Assembly (NCBI GenBank): GCA_965222725.1
Contig: OZ244969.1
Location: 6,014,001-6,078,000, forward strand
Origin: GCA-2748575 sp965222725
GTDB lineage: Bacteria > Pseudomonadota > Gammaproteobacteria > Pseudomonadales > Ketobacteraceae
Length of the DNA: 64,000 nucleotides
Direction of reading: 5' to 3'
Under the pieces are notes generated by a model. It was not told where the DNA came from. It worked only from the letters and a program-made list of their open reading frames with translations, and did no database searches. The stretch's first letter is position 1. Each line of letters begins with the position of its first letter. Of the stretch, positions 1-9,000 are shown piece after piece. The translations under genes were made by a program, and so were the position numbers.

Positions 1-409
1 AGGCGATAAACACCTTGCGGCCATTGGAAACCTCCTCCAACTCTGCTGCCGTTGGGGGAACCGGGACATCCCATCCATTCCAGTCAACATAGAAGAAAAC
101 CAGCCAGCCTGATGCGTCTTCCCTGGCAGCCACTTCAACCGCACGTAGCGCATCTTCCTTTGAGTTAAAGCCGGAGCCATTTCTGCAAATGCTTGCAATG
201 GCGCCTGCAGACAGGTGTGAGTGGCAATCAACAAAGCTGGGCATGACGGTTTTGCCGGCGGCGTCGATCAGCTCCCGCGCCTCGGGGGGCTTGTCATTCT
301 CAACCCCGACAGCACTGAATTTGCCATTCGTCATGGCCACCCAGCCACGCTGAGGCCTGGGGCGGGCCCCGGCCCACACCATGGCGTTGGTAATAACGAG
401 ATCGTTCAT
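1..409 (-). CDS. Amidohydrolase family protein, N-terminal fragment (cut by window edge)
   Basis: Translating the minus strand from the ATG at 409 gives an open frame that runs off the left edge, about 136 residues. It begins MNDLVITNAMVWAG, the usual small beta-sandwich start of amidohydrolases, and then has VMPSFVDCHSHL, in which the HxH pair is the first metal-ligand motif of the superfamily. The family (YtcJ/imidazolonepropionase-like) hydrolyses C-N bonds in a metal-dependent TIM barrel, probably in the cytoplasm. An AGGA lies about 5 bases before the start. The gene is divergent from the FAD oxidoreductase at 524, with a palindrome in the shared promoter region. The substrate cannot be told and the C-terminal half is not in the window. 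Confidence 0.8.
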   Translation of the reverse strand, partial: MNDLVITNAMVWAGARPRPQRGWVAMTNGKFSAVGVENDKPPEARELIDAAGKTVMPSFVDCHSHLSAGAIASICRNGSGFNSKEDALRAVEVAAREDASGWLVFFYVDWNGWDVPVPPTAAELEEVSNGRKVFIA

Positions 410-452
410 AAAAGTCCTGTTCCCCGGGAAGCAACGAAAGTTAACTTGACTT

Positions 453-472
453 AATCGTACGCGTACGAATAT
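453..472. promoter_or_regulatory. Perfect 14-bp palindrome, probable operator
   Basis: TCGTACGCGTACGA at 456-469 is a perfect palindrome, with two more pairing bases on each side after one mismatch. It lies between the divergent amidohydrolase (start 409) and FAD oxidoreductase (start 524) genes. Position and symmetry suit a dimeric TetR-type repressor controlling both, but no such regulator gene is adjacent in the window, so the binding protein is unknown. Confidence 0.45.
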
Positions 473-523
473 ATTCAGTCAACCATCACCAGTCAGAAGC
501 ACAACCAACAAGAGGCCCAGACG

Positions 524-1924
524 ATGCTGGAACGCAACGATGCTATGGAAAAGAACGAGGCCATGAAGAAAAATCACTCATTCTGGCAGTACAAATACGG
601 CGATTATTCCGCTAACCCGGCACTTGCTCCGGGTTCCTACGAAACGGATGTGCTGGTAATTGGCGCGGGATTCACCGGCTTGACCTGCGCCAGAGAAGTG
701 CGTAAAGACGCCCCCTCCAAGCGCGTGATGGTGCTCGAAGCCAACGAGATAGGCTTTGGCGCATCGGGCCGTAATGGCGGCTTTAACATGACCCTGTTTG
801 GCGTTGAACCGGAAGTGACGCTGCTGCGCTGGGGAAAAGACAAAACCCGCGAAGCCCAGGCTTATATGCAACAGGCCGTTAAGTATGTGAAAGATTTGAT
901 TGAGTCGGAAAATCTGGATTCCGATTATGAGCATACCGGCATGCTGCGGGTTGCCTATACCGACAAGCAGGCACGCAGACTGAAGAAAACCTATGAACTT
1001 TTATCGGGCATTACCAAGCCCGGTAGCTTTGAATACTTCAATGGCGAGGAAACAAAACAACGGTTGAACTGCCCACACATCAAAGGGGCCATCTATGAAC
1101 CGGAAACCGGTATTCTGGACCCTTGCAAACATGTGCGTTCATTAAAAAAACTCGCCGAACGTGAAGGCGCAGAGATATTTGAAAACACCAGAGTAACCAG
1201 TGTATCCCGGGTCAACGGTTCAGCCTTTGTGCAAACGGATGTTGCTACCATTAAAGCCAAAAAGCTGGTCATAGCGACCAATGCCTGGACCCACAATTTA
1301 AAAAGCTCCCCGAAAGTGGCCAACGTACAAGCGCCGGTATGGACCTACCAAATCGTGACGGAGCCACTGACCCCGGAACAGTGGCAAAGCATCAACTGGG
1401 ATGACAGGATGTCTATCGAGGATAACCGCCAGCTGGTTCACTACATGAGAATTACCCGATGCGGACGCATTACCATGGGGGGCGGCAGCATCGGTATTGA
1501 ATACAACGATAAAAAAATGGACCTGTGGAAAAATGAAAACACCTGGTCCGATCTGGAGCAACATCTGAAATGGATGTTTCCAACCCTGAAAGACATAAAG
1601 GTTCATTATAAATGGGGTGGGTGTGTTTCAGTGAATGTGGATATGACCCCTGAAATCGGCTTTATCGGGGACCAGAACATGATCTACGCGACCGGGTGTA
1701 TCGGCCATGGCGTATCCTTGACCCAGCTAAATGGACGACTGATAGCGGATCTGGTGCTTGAAAAAGAGACGAGTCTTTCCCGTTTCTGGATTGTTAATCG
1801 CAAAGCGATTCCCATGCCGCCGGGAAATATATTACGCTACGCGGGCGCCAAGTTGATTGAAGGTGTACTGAAAACTGTCGACTATTATGAAGAAGGCCGG
1901 CTGAAGAACAAATACCGGGAGTGA
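524..1924 (+). CDS. FAD-dependent oxidoreductase (DAO family)
   Basis: A 466-residue flavoprotein of the D-amino-acid-oxidase fold (PuuB/glycine-oxidase-like). The dinucleotide-binding motif VLVIGAGFTGL is at about residues 43-53, followed by ASGRNGGF, the motif that contacts FAD in the PuuB group. Near the end, YATGCIGHGVSLTQ is the usual C-terminal FAD-contacting segment. Such enzymes oxidise amines or amino acids to imines with hydrogen peroxide or electron release; the actual substrate is not clear. The ATG at 524 has GAGG upstream, though later in-frame Met codons (residues 8 and 14) are possible starts. The MOSC gene follows 7 bases after the stop, so the two are very likely co-transcribed, and a palindrome lies in the upstream region. 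Confidence 0.85.
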   Translation: MLERNDAMEKNEAMKKNHSFWQYKYGDYSANPALAPGSYETDVLVIGAGFTGLTCAREVRKDAPSKRVMVLEANEIGFGASGRNGGFNMTLFGVEPEVTLLRWGKDKTREAQAYMQQAVKYVKDLIESENLDSDYEHTGMLRVAYTDKQARRLKKTYELLSGITKPGSFEYFNGEETKQRLNCPHIKGAIYEPETGILDPCKHVRSLKKLAEREGAEIFENTRVTSVSRVNGSAFVQTDVATIKAKKLVIATNAWTHNLKSSPKVANVQAPVWTYQIVTEPLTPEQWQSINWDDRMSIEDNRQLVHYMRITRCGRITMGGGSIGIEYNDKKMDLWKNENTWSDLEQHLKWMFPTLKDIKVHYKWGGCVSVNVDMTPEIGFIGDQNMIYATGCIGHGVSLTQLNGRLIADLVLEKETSLSRFWIVNRKAIPMPPGNILRYAGAKLIEGVLKTVDYYEEGRLKNKYRE

Positions 1925-1931
1925 GAGAGTA

Positions 1932-2900
1932 ATGATAGAAGTAGGGAAAGTCAGCGAGCTGTGGCGTTATCCTGTTAAGTCCATGGAAGGAAACCTGGTA
2001 ACTGAAACTTTCATCAGCAAAGACGGCCTGCTGGGTGACCGGAATTGGGCGCTTCGGGACGAATCTGTTGGGGAGCTCAGCACCGTCAGAAAAATCCCGA
2101 AGCTGCTGAAATTCAAAGCCACTTACGATGCAGAACCTGGCTTGGACAAAGTCTCCCCGGTTACGATCACGCTGCCCGACGGCAATCTGGTTAACAGCGC
2201 CGACAACAACATCAATGAAAAATTAAGCGAGGCTATTGGCAAACCCGTCAGCTTATGGCCCCTGCAACCCAAAACCAATCTGAAGCACTACCGCTTGAAA
2301 GTACCCGCGGGCGCCGCGGCCATGAAAAAGCAGTTCGCCACCAGGGAAATGCCGGATATGTCATCGGTTACCTGGCGGATGATGATGGAGCTTGCCATTT
2401 TTGCAACGCCCCTGGGCCGATACCATGATGTGTACCCGCTGCATTTGCTAACGACAAGCTCCCTTGAAAAGTTAAAACAGCTGGAACCCGAAGGTGATTT
2501 TCGCGTTGAGCGCTTCCGCCCCAACCTGCTGATAGAAACAGCCTCAGAGAGTGCTGATTTTGAAGAATTTCAATGGGTGGATGGTAAGCTGACTATTGGC
2601 GACGTGGTTTTAAAAGTTGTGTCGCGAACGGTGCGCTGCTCCATGCCGGCGCAGCCGCAAGTCACCCTAAAGAAAGATGCGAAAGTGCTGCGCACTCTGG
2701 AAGCTCACACTCAACGCCATCTTGGGGTTAACATTTCGGTGATACGGCCCGGTACCATTCGGGTGGGTGATACCGTACAGTTCGAAGCTTCCCAACGCTC
2801 AGCTTTGTCACAACGCCTTGATACCCTGTCATCCAGGGTACGAAACAAGGCGATTCAGGGTTCCTTCAAGTTGATAGACCGGCTCACCCAACAGAAGTGA
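1932..2900 (+). CDS. MOSC domain-containing protein
   Basis: A 322-residue protein. Residues 1 to about 120 form the MOSC N-terminal beta-barrel domain (VSELWRYPVKSMEGN near the start is its hallmark), and about 170-285 form the MOSC domain, with RFRPNLLIET and the conserved Cys in RTVRCSMPAQP. MOSC proteins bind the molybdenum cofactor or sulfur and take part in sulfur or nitrogen reductive chemistry, usually with a partner flavoprotein. Seven bases separate it from the preceding FAD oxidoreductase, so the two may form one redox unit. GAGAGAG precedes the ATG. No transmembrane or signal segment is seen. The reaction is unknown. Confidence 0.85.
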   Translation: MIEVGKVSELWRYPVKSMEGNLVTETFISKDGLLGDRNWALRDESVGELSTVRKIPKLLKFKATYDAEPGLDKVSPVTITLPDGNLVNSADNNINEKLSEAIGKPVSLWPLQPKTNLKHYRLKVPAGAAAMKKQFATREMPDMSSVTWRMMMELAIFATPLGRYHDVYPLHLLTTSSLEKLKQLEPEGDFRVERFRPNLLIETASESADFEEFQWVDGKLTIGDVVLKVVSRTVRCSMPAQPQVTLKKDAKVLRTLEAHTQRHLGVNISVIRPGTIRVGDTVQFEASQRSALSQRLDTLSSRVRNKAIQGSFKLIDRLTQQK

Positions 2901-2910
2901 TGAGCAACGA

Positions 2911-3972
2911 TTAATACAAATTCTTTTTGTAATCTGCCTGAATCAGCAGCTCACTCGCATTCCCTGCGGCTTTACCCAACATTCTGCCTAGGCCGCTTTT
3001 TTTGCCCGGCATCTTGCCTGAGGCTTGCAACTGGTCGCTGATAATACGCCCCAGTGAGGGGAATTGTGAGCGATCACCAAACTTGTCCTTGTTCCACAGG
3101 TCCATTTTCGCTAACTCAGGATTTTCACGAAAGCGACAGTTCGTTACTGAAATCTCGATACCCAGCTTGGGTATCTTTTCCTGAACGGCAGAGTCAGCCA
3201 GTAACGCTTTTGATGCCGTCATTTGCGCTGTCCCTTCCACCACCAGAGTTGCGTTACTGCCAGGATTAATCAGCAAAACAACCACTCGATCGTCGCTCAG
3301 AAGATTGGTAAGGCTGTCGGCAATCTTGTTCCCGGGTCGCTCAGGAATCAGCAGCTTGTCGTCCGCAAGAATTCTTGCAAAGCCGGCCGGATCACCTCTG
3401 GGTGAGAGATCCCTTTCCCCGTTCTGGTTTTGCGTGGCTATCAACAAAAATTGCGCGTGCTGCAGGAAGTCTTTGATAAGCGGGTTTGCCAAACTATCCC
3501 CGGCAGCGTTGTCCGTTTCCTGAGTCGATAGGATTTCCGGCTCCCAAAAGTGACTTCGTTTGATGGATTTTCCACAATGAAAATACAATTCTTCTATCGT
3601 TATCTGCAGTGTCACATTGCCATCACCACTATCCTGGGCACTCAATTCACCATTGATGCGCAGCGATTCCTCGAACCCGGCTACCAGCAGATAGAGACCG
3701 CATTTCGCGCGACTACCCGTCTTTATTCCATTTTCAGGGTCTGTAACACTCAGGGAAAAGTGGGCATCGTCATCAACAATCAGATTGGCGTTTTTTGCCG
3801 AAATAACCTTAATTGTTTCGTCAAACAGGTCGCTGGATATCGCCATCAAATCACACATAGCAAGGTAACGTTTGCTGTGCTCTTCGAGTCGATCCAGTTT
3901 TTTAACCTTGATGGCTGACGGAGCCGAACCGATAGTGGCCCTCAGTTCTTTTTCTGTGGTTATGCGAGTCAT
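2911..3972 (-). CDS. FMN-binding, pyridoxamine-phosphate-oxidase-like protein (MSMEG_1061-type)
   Basis: About 353 residues from the ATG at 3972; an in-frame TTG at 3984 is the alternative start. The second half (HAQFLLIATQNQNGERDLSPRGDPAGF, then PGNKIADSLTNLL, then a strand VVVLLINPGSNATLVVEGTA) is the split-barrel FMN fold of the PPOX superfamily, closest in pattern to the MSMEG_1061 group. The first half carries a matching CGLYLLVAGFEESLRINGELSA and HCGKSIKRSHFW, which look like the end of a second split barrel, so the protein appears to be an internal duplication. It overlaps no neighbour and ends 10 bases from the MOSC stop, tail to tail. A Fur-like box just upstream suggests iron control. 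The substrate is unknown. Confidence 0.75.
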   Translation of the reverse strand: MTRITTEKELRATIGSAPSAIKVKKLDRLEEHSKRYLAMCDLMAISSDLFDETIKVISAKNANLIVDDDAHFSLSVTDPENGIKTGSRAKCGLYLLVAGFEESLRINGELSAQDSGDGNVTLQITIEELYFHCGKSIKRSHFWEPEILSTQETDNAAGDSLANPLIKDFLQHAQFLLIATQNQNGERDLSPRGDPAGFARILADDKLLIPERPGNKIADSLTNLLSDDRVVVLLINPGSNATLVVEGTAQMTASKALLADSAVQEKIPKLGIEISVTNCRFRENPELAKMDLWNKDKFGDRSQFPSLGRIISDQLQASGKMPGKKSGLGRMLGKAAGNASELLIQADYKKNLY

Positions 3973-3993
3973 CTGGTGCCCCAAAACGACAAA

Positions 3994-4008
3994 TGATAAT
4001 GATTGTTA
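3994..4008 (-). promoter_or_regulatory. Fur-box-like site upstream of the FMN/PPOX gene
   Basis: TGATAATGATTGTTA matches 13 of 15 positions of the 7-1-7 Fur consensus (TGATAAT-n-ATTATCA). It sits 21 bases upstream of the ATG at 3972. Two stronger sites of the same type occur at 31.1-31.3 kb in this window, showing that the organism uses this motif. Regulation by iron through Fur is inferred, not shown. Confidence 0.55.
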
Positions 4009-4189
4009 TTTATACCAGCTAACGAATCGCTGCACAACACAGATTAAAGCAGGCCCTTCCCCTAAAGGAATTTGGAACAGGACATATTTTTCCGCGAACG
4101 ATGAGAAATGCTGGTAATCAAAATATTTGATTACCAGCAGTGTCGCTTGTTCGAAATGGAGATTATTCGAGAATAAAAATCAGGACGCG

Positions 4190-4783
4190 TTACAGTACGC
4201 CGTTTTGAACAATCTGTGCGGTTTTATTTCTTAAACTGGTTATCATTGCAGGCATCAACAATAACGATGCCGGGGCAAGCACCACTGCACCCAGACCAAA
4301 CCCTGACAGCTTTAGCCAAAACCCGATCTTACCGATGCCAGCCTTGCCTAATTCGATACTGGCAAAGCTGACCACAAGGACACCAAACGCCCATAAGAAA
4401 ACGGCTGCCAACTCATCGGAAACCTCATAGGCGATGGGTAGCAAATAACCCAAAAAGGCCACAATAAAAACAATAAAGAAGAACGCAGAAAGCCCCATAC
4501 TGCTGGTATCCACAATACTATATTCTGACAGCACACCAACCAGTGCATTGGCATCGCTATTCGATAGCTTGTGGAGTTTTATAAAGCCAACCTGATTCTT
4601 GATCCTGAGGACCTTAGTGCCATCTTTATAGGCTTCGAATTCAAAGTGCTCGTCAAATTCTGAGCTATTCAGTTCGGATAACTTGGCGCTGATTGTTTTG
4701 GTCGTAAACCCCTGCGCTTCGAGGCTGCTTACCAGGTTTTCCAGATCTTGAGGGTGTATCTTTTTGGTCTTCAAGAGGTTCAT
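4190..4783 (-). CDS. Unrecognised membrane protein, 197 aa
   Basis: I do not recognise this family. Residues 1-95 are soluble (an N-terminal helix rich in Lys, Leu and Ser, then a beta-rich stretch). Residues about 97-185 contain three hydrophobic segments (SAFFFIVFIVAFLGYLLPIA; ELAAVFLWAFGVLVVSFA; LSGFGLGAVVLAPASLLLM), so it is probably an inner-membrane protein with a cytoplasmic N-terminal domain. There is no signal peptide. It stands alone between the FMN/PPOX gene and the divergent membrane protein at 4960. Its nearness to the VasX-like cluster allows a role as an accessory or immunity protein, but nothing in the sequence proves it. Confidence 0.6.
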   Translation of the reverse strand: MNLLKTKKIHPQDLENLVSSLEAQGFTTKTISAKLSELNSSEFDEHFEFEAYKDGTKVLRIKNQVGFIKLHKLSNSDANALVGVLSEYSIVDTSSMGLSAFFFIVFIVAFLGYLLPIAYEVSDELAAVFLWAFGVLVVSFASIELGKAGIGKIGFWLKLSGFGLGAVVLAPASLLLMPAMITSLRNKTAQIVQNGVL

Positions 4784-4959
4784 AGCTAATCATCCCTGTA
4801 GCTGTTGAGGAAGCGCGAGAATAATGGCAATTTTATCGTCTTTCAACCTCTAAAAATGTGGTTGAAATCACTTGTTAGCCCGCGCCCTATTGGGAAGCGG
4901 AGCAAGCACTGGTAAACTACAGGCCTTAGTCGAACGGCAGGGAAAAGCAGGCACTTTGC

Positions 4960-6021
4960 ATGGAAAAGTACATTGAAAAATATTGGCAACACCCCAAGTT
5001 TTATGCCATTCATCTCTATCTGTGTTTCATTTTCGCCTTTCTGGGAATTCTGGTATTCGGGTTCAGCTATTTTTACGCGAGCTTTGACCGGATAAAAGAA
5101 ACCGGGTTTTATCTGCTGTGTTTCTACGCCTTCAGCTTTTGTGCCTGTAGTACGTTTTTTATTGTTGCTGCCAGCCAGCAGCATGAAAAAGACATACAGG
5201 AGCGAAAAGATCTGATTAAAGGCTGCTGGATGTGGCTTTGTGGGTTTTTGCCGATTGTGGCGGGGATGACACTCTGGATTCTGTATGAATCCTCCGGGTA
5301 TGTTCTGGATTACAAACTGGTGGTAAAGCCCAGTCCGGAACTGACTCGTGAGTTGGAGTTTTTGACGGGGAAAACTTTTGAGGAGGGTTTCTTTGATTAC
5401 AGCCTGGATGAGCAGACAGTTGAATTGAAACTGACGAATATGACTGCGTCCAGTGCGCTACTTGGCATTGCAGACCCCAGATTCAAGAGAGAAGAGAAGG
5501 ATATCCGCAACTACCGTTATGAAGCGGTTGTTCGGAAACATGGTGAAGAAGAAAAGGTTTTATTAGATGTTGATTGGGATACAGCTCGCTTTGTGGGAGC
5601 AGCTCCTACTTTTGAAACCAGTAATTTCGATCGTGGAACCTGCCATGTTGTCGCAGGTTTCAGTCCAGAATTGACCGATGTGGTCGAAGTGCTTGGCAAT
5701 GGAGAAAACCCTAAAGAGCACAAGAAAGATATAGGAACAATCCCAACATTCTCCATAAAAAGCAACAAACTTCACATTGATACAAGAGACAATGGTGATG
5801 CTTGGACCAGTTTCTGCTCTGAGCACTTTAAAGCAGACCAAGATTTTGTATTAGACGGCCTGCCCTCAATGCACGAGTCAATGACATGGGCAATGGATAC
5901 AAGAGAGATGAACTTGCTAGGCCTTCTCCTACCCACTTTACATGAAGACACTATTGAATATTATCCAACTAAACGTTTTGTTCTAAATTTTTCTCTGGAA
6001 AACTTTGGAAGATGGATCTAG
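4960..6021 (+). CDS. Unrecognised membrane protein; candidate immunity protein to the VasX-like toxin
   Basis: A 353-residue protein of no family I recognise. Three hydrophobic segments lie in the N-terminal third (about residues 14-40, 48-70 and 88-115), followed by a soluble domain of about 235 residues. It ends 10 bases from the 3' end of the 1619-codon VasX-like gene, tail to tail. Base composition changes inside it: the first part resembles its neighbours, while the last third is AT-rich (22 G/C in 60 bases at 5701-5760), matching the AT-rich end of the toxin gene across the junction. Multi-pass membrane immunity proteins are known for VasX-type pore formers, so an immunity role is a reasonable inference. 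Expression and function are unproven. Confidence 0.6.
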   Translation: MEKYIEKYWQHPKFYAIHLYLCFIFAFLGILVFGFSYFYASFDRIKETGFYLLCFYAFSFCACSTFFIVAASQQHEKDIQERKDLIKGCWMWLCGFLPIVAGMTLWILYESSGYVLDYKLVVKPSPELTRELEFLTGKTFEEGFFDYSLDEQTVELKLTNMTASSALLGIADPRFKREEKDIRNYRYEAVVRKHGEEEKVLLDVDWDTARFVGAAPTFETSNFDRGTCHVVAGFSPELTDVVEVLGNGENPKEHKKDIGTIPTFSIKSNKLHIDTRDNGDAWTSFCSEHFKADQDFVLDGLPSMHESMTWAMDTREMNLLGLLLPTLHEDTIEYYPTKRFVLNFSLENFGRWI

Positions 6022-6031
6022 TGGATTTTAA

Positions 6032-9000
6032 TCAGTATTTCAGAGTCGTCCATCCCTCCTCATCTGTCACCAAGTGCTCTTGTCGCTTATCAGCATGACC
6101 ATTTTCAGGGCCTGGATACTCTTCTTGCTGTAAAGGCGGCATCCAAATCGCTTCTTTCGACTTTCCATGTTTCATTGATGCTTTACAATAGTAGTCTACA
6201 GATTTCCCAGGAAAATATGCCTCTTCAATGAATAGCTGGCGAGCATTTCGCTCAACAAACCCATCATCTACGATAAATGTAATGGTAAGGTTGCCGTAAC
6301 TATCATTCTCATATTTAACATTACTATCCCTAATCTCTGACTCAAGTAGATTTTTATTGAGTGTTTTTAGAGTTTTAACCGTTGAGAACATCTTATAATC
6401 TGTCGAATCCCCACTCTTGTTATCCATCACCCCCCGCAACTCAAAATAAAGCTCCGACTTTCCAGCCTGAAAGTACGGCGCCTTTATCTTCACCACAACC
6501 TTGTTACCCGACACTTCCGGCCGGTATAAACGATCGTAGCTGAGTCCATGTCCGCTGGTGTTAAGCCCATAGTCCTCAGTAATATGAGTTACTGATAAAT
6601 CCACCTCAAGCGGATAAAGCGCATTCACCAAGGATTCATAATAGCTGTGGCCACTGTACGGTTTGCCCTGCCAGAGTGATGCATCAAGCACGGTGTTGTT
6701 TTCGTTGTACACTCCATCCTCAAAGCGATCGCTGTCCAGTTCCTGGGTGAATTGCTGAAAGTAGGACTCCAGCTCTGAGGCGTCATTGAAGTGCCGGTTC
6801 GCAACCGGTTGTCCAACTTGCCCTATCAGTATATCCCCTGAGTTGCCGGTATAGTATCTGTTGCCGTCCGCGCGGCGTTTGAAATACGGCGACATGGCGC
6901 GTCCACGACCTATATCGACAATCCGCTTTAATACAAAGCTTTCTCCGTCGACAATGATACGGCCACCGGTAAACCTGAAGGTAATATCTTTGCCGTCTTC
7001 CGTTAGCTCGCCCTCCAGCCCATCTGACTCAGCACCAAAGGGGCCATGGGTAATGGCGTATTCCAGTGCATCATCATTTTCTGTCCAAACGGCATAAGCC
7101 AGATAGGCCCCAAGAACCAGCAGACCCAGCCCTCCTGTAAGGTACACACCGGCTGTAAGGCCCAAAAAAGTGATTGAACCAACCGCAACACCTTTATAGG
7201 CGGCATAGGTCGCCATGCTCACCGATATAGTCAGTGACAGATGGCCGGCCAGGGTAATACCGTGAGCCATCCAGGCATCGTCGCCACGATTGGTATACAG
7301 GGTTCTGTAGATATCAATACTGCTGATAACGCAACTGGCGACACCGGCCACCAGACCGGACCAGGCCACCACCAAAGGCCTGGATAATACTTTTACCAAT
7401 GGATGATTGCGTATTGTGTTGACGTTAACCTTGGACATCATTTCCGCCAGCGATGTTATGGCAGCATTGGTGTCCAGCACACCACCAAGAACGTTCAACC
7501 GGCCATAAAAACTGCCATCGTTTTTCTGCAACAGATAATGCAGATTGGCGATTTCGATAACACTGAGGGCGCCGGCCAGCATGCCCCAGATATTGCGGGT
7601 AGCCATAATGTCAGAAGCGGTGTTCTGGTCCACTATGAGTGTTTCCAGCTGTGTGATCTGGTCGGTGTCTATGGCGAACACCACTTGCCTTTCCAGGTAG
7701 CTCTGGAAATGCTGACTGGTTTCCGGGTCCAGCAAGGTGGCATCCAACAACCAGCGATCCGCGTCCGGCATTTCTACTGAATGCCCCTGTAGGTGCAGCG
7801 CCTGTTGTTCCAGTAGTGTCTGGAATTTTTCCCTGGATTCCACAATGGCAATTTTACGCGGGGTCTGCTGGGCCTGCAGGCGGTTATATTGCTGCATACG
7901 GGCTTCTTCGCCCGGCTGGGTCAGATCGAATACCAGCTTGTCATCGGCTTTGGCTTTCTCTATTTCCCGGGCTTTTTCCTGTTCAAAAGCCTGTTCTGCC
8001 TCCAGTCGGGCGGCTACCTGATTTTCTGTTTCCGTATCGAAGGAGTCGAGCTGTGTCTGCTGTTCGTTCTCGAATTGATGGATGCGCTGTTGATTGTGGG
8101 TCTGCTGCTGTGCTTTGGTTTGCTTGAGATGACCATATTCCTGATTCTGTTGCGCCAGCCGTTGCTGATCCCCCTGTTCCAGTTCGGCGTTCAACCGATC
8201 CAGTTCGGCCTGTCGCTCCCGCTGGGCGATCTGGTGATTTTGCGCCAGCTGATCCCGCTCAAGCTGCTGGCCGTTCAACGCTTCTTTTGATTGAACCAGA
8301 TCCTGTTGCGCCTGATTCACTGCCTGCTGTTGTTGTTCCAGGCTTCCCTGGTAGTGATCCGCTGCACTTTGCCTTTGTTGCAGGCGCTGCCGTTCCTGGT
8401 GCAAACGGCTCTCAGCGGCAGCAATTTTACTGTCATAGGAGCGGGATGACATTTCAGCCGCTTCCCGCATTTTGGCGGCCATTTCCCGCGCGCCAGCCTC
8501 GCCGTACTGTTGTGTATAGTACGCCTGGTTTTTGGTGATGGAGTCTTCCATCGCCTGCAGGGATTGTGATTTTTGCTGGCGTAGGCGTGCTGTTTCCTGC
8601 TGTGCTTCTGCCACCAGACTCTGCTGCTGCCTGAGCGCTTCCTGAGCCTGTGTTTGCTGGTGTTGAAGTCGGCTTAAATTGTTTTTTTCGCGATCCAGAG
8701 TAACGCTCGCCTGGGACTGGGCGTTTTCCAGCTGGCGAATCTGCTTTTCCATATCCACGCTCTGGCGATTGTAAGCTTCATTCGCTTCAAAGTTGCTTTG
8801 GCGCTGCTGCTCAATGGCATTCAGCTGTTGTTGCTGCTCCTGGGACAACCGGGATTTTACATCCAGGTAATTATCCTCAGCAGCCACCTGCTGATCCGCA
8901 AGTGCCCGCTGCTCGCTTCGGATATAGTCAGCTTTCTGCTCTGCCAGATTCTGCTCCATCTGCGCTCGTTCACCGGCACGCTGCTGGCGGATAGTATCGA

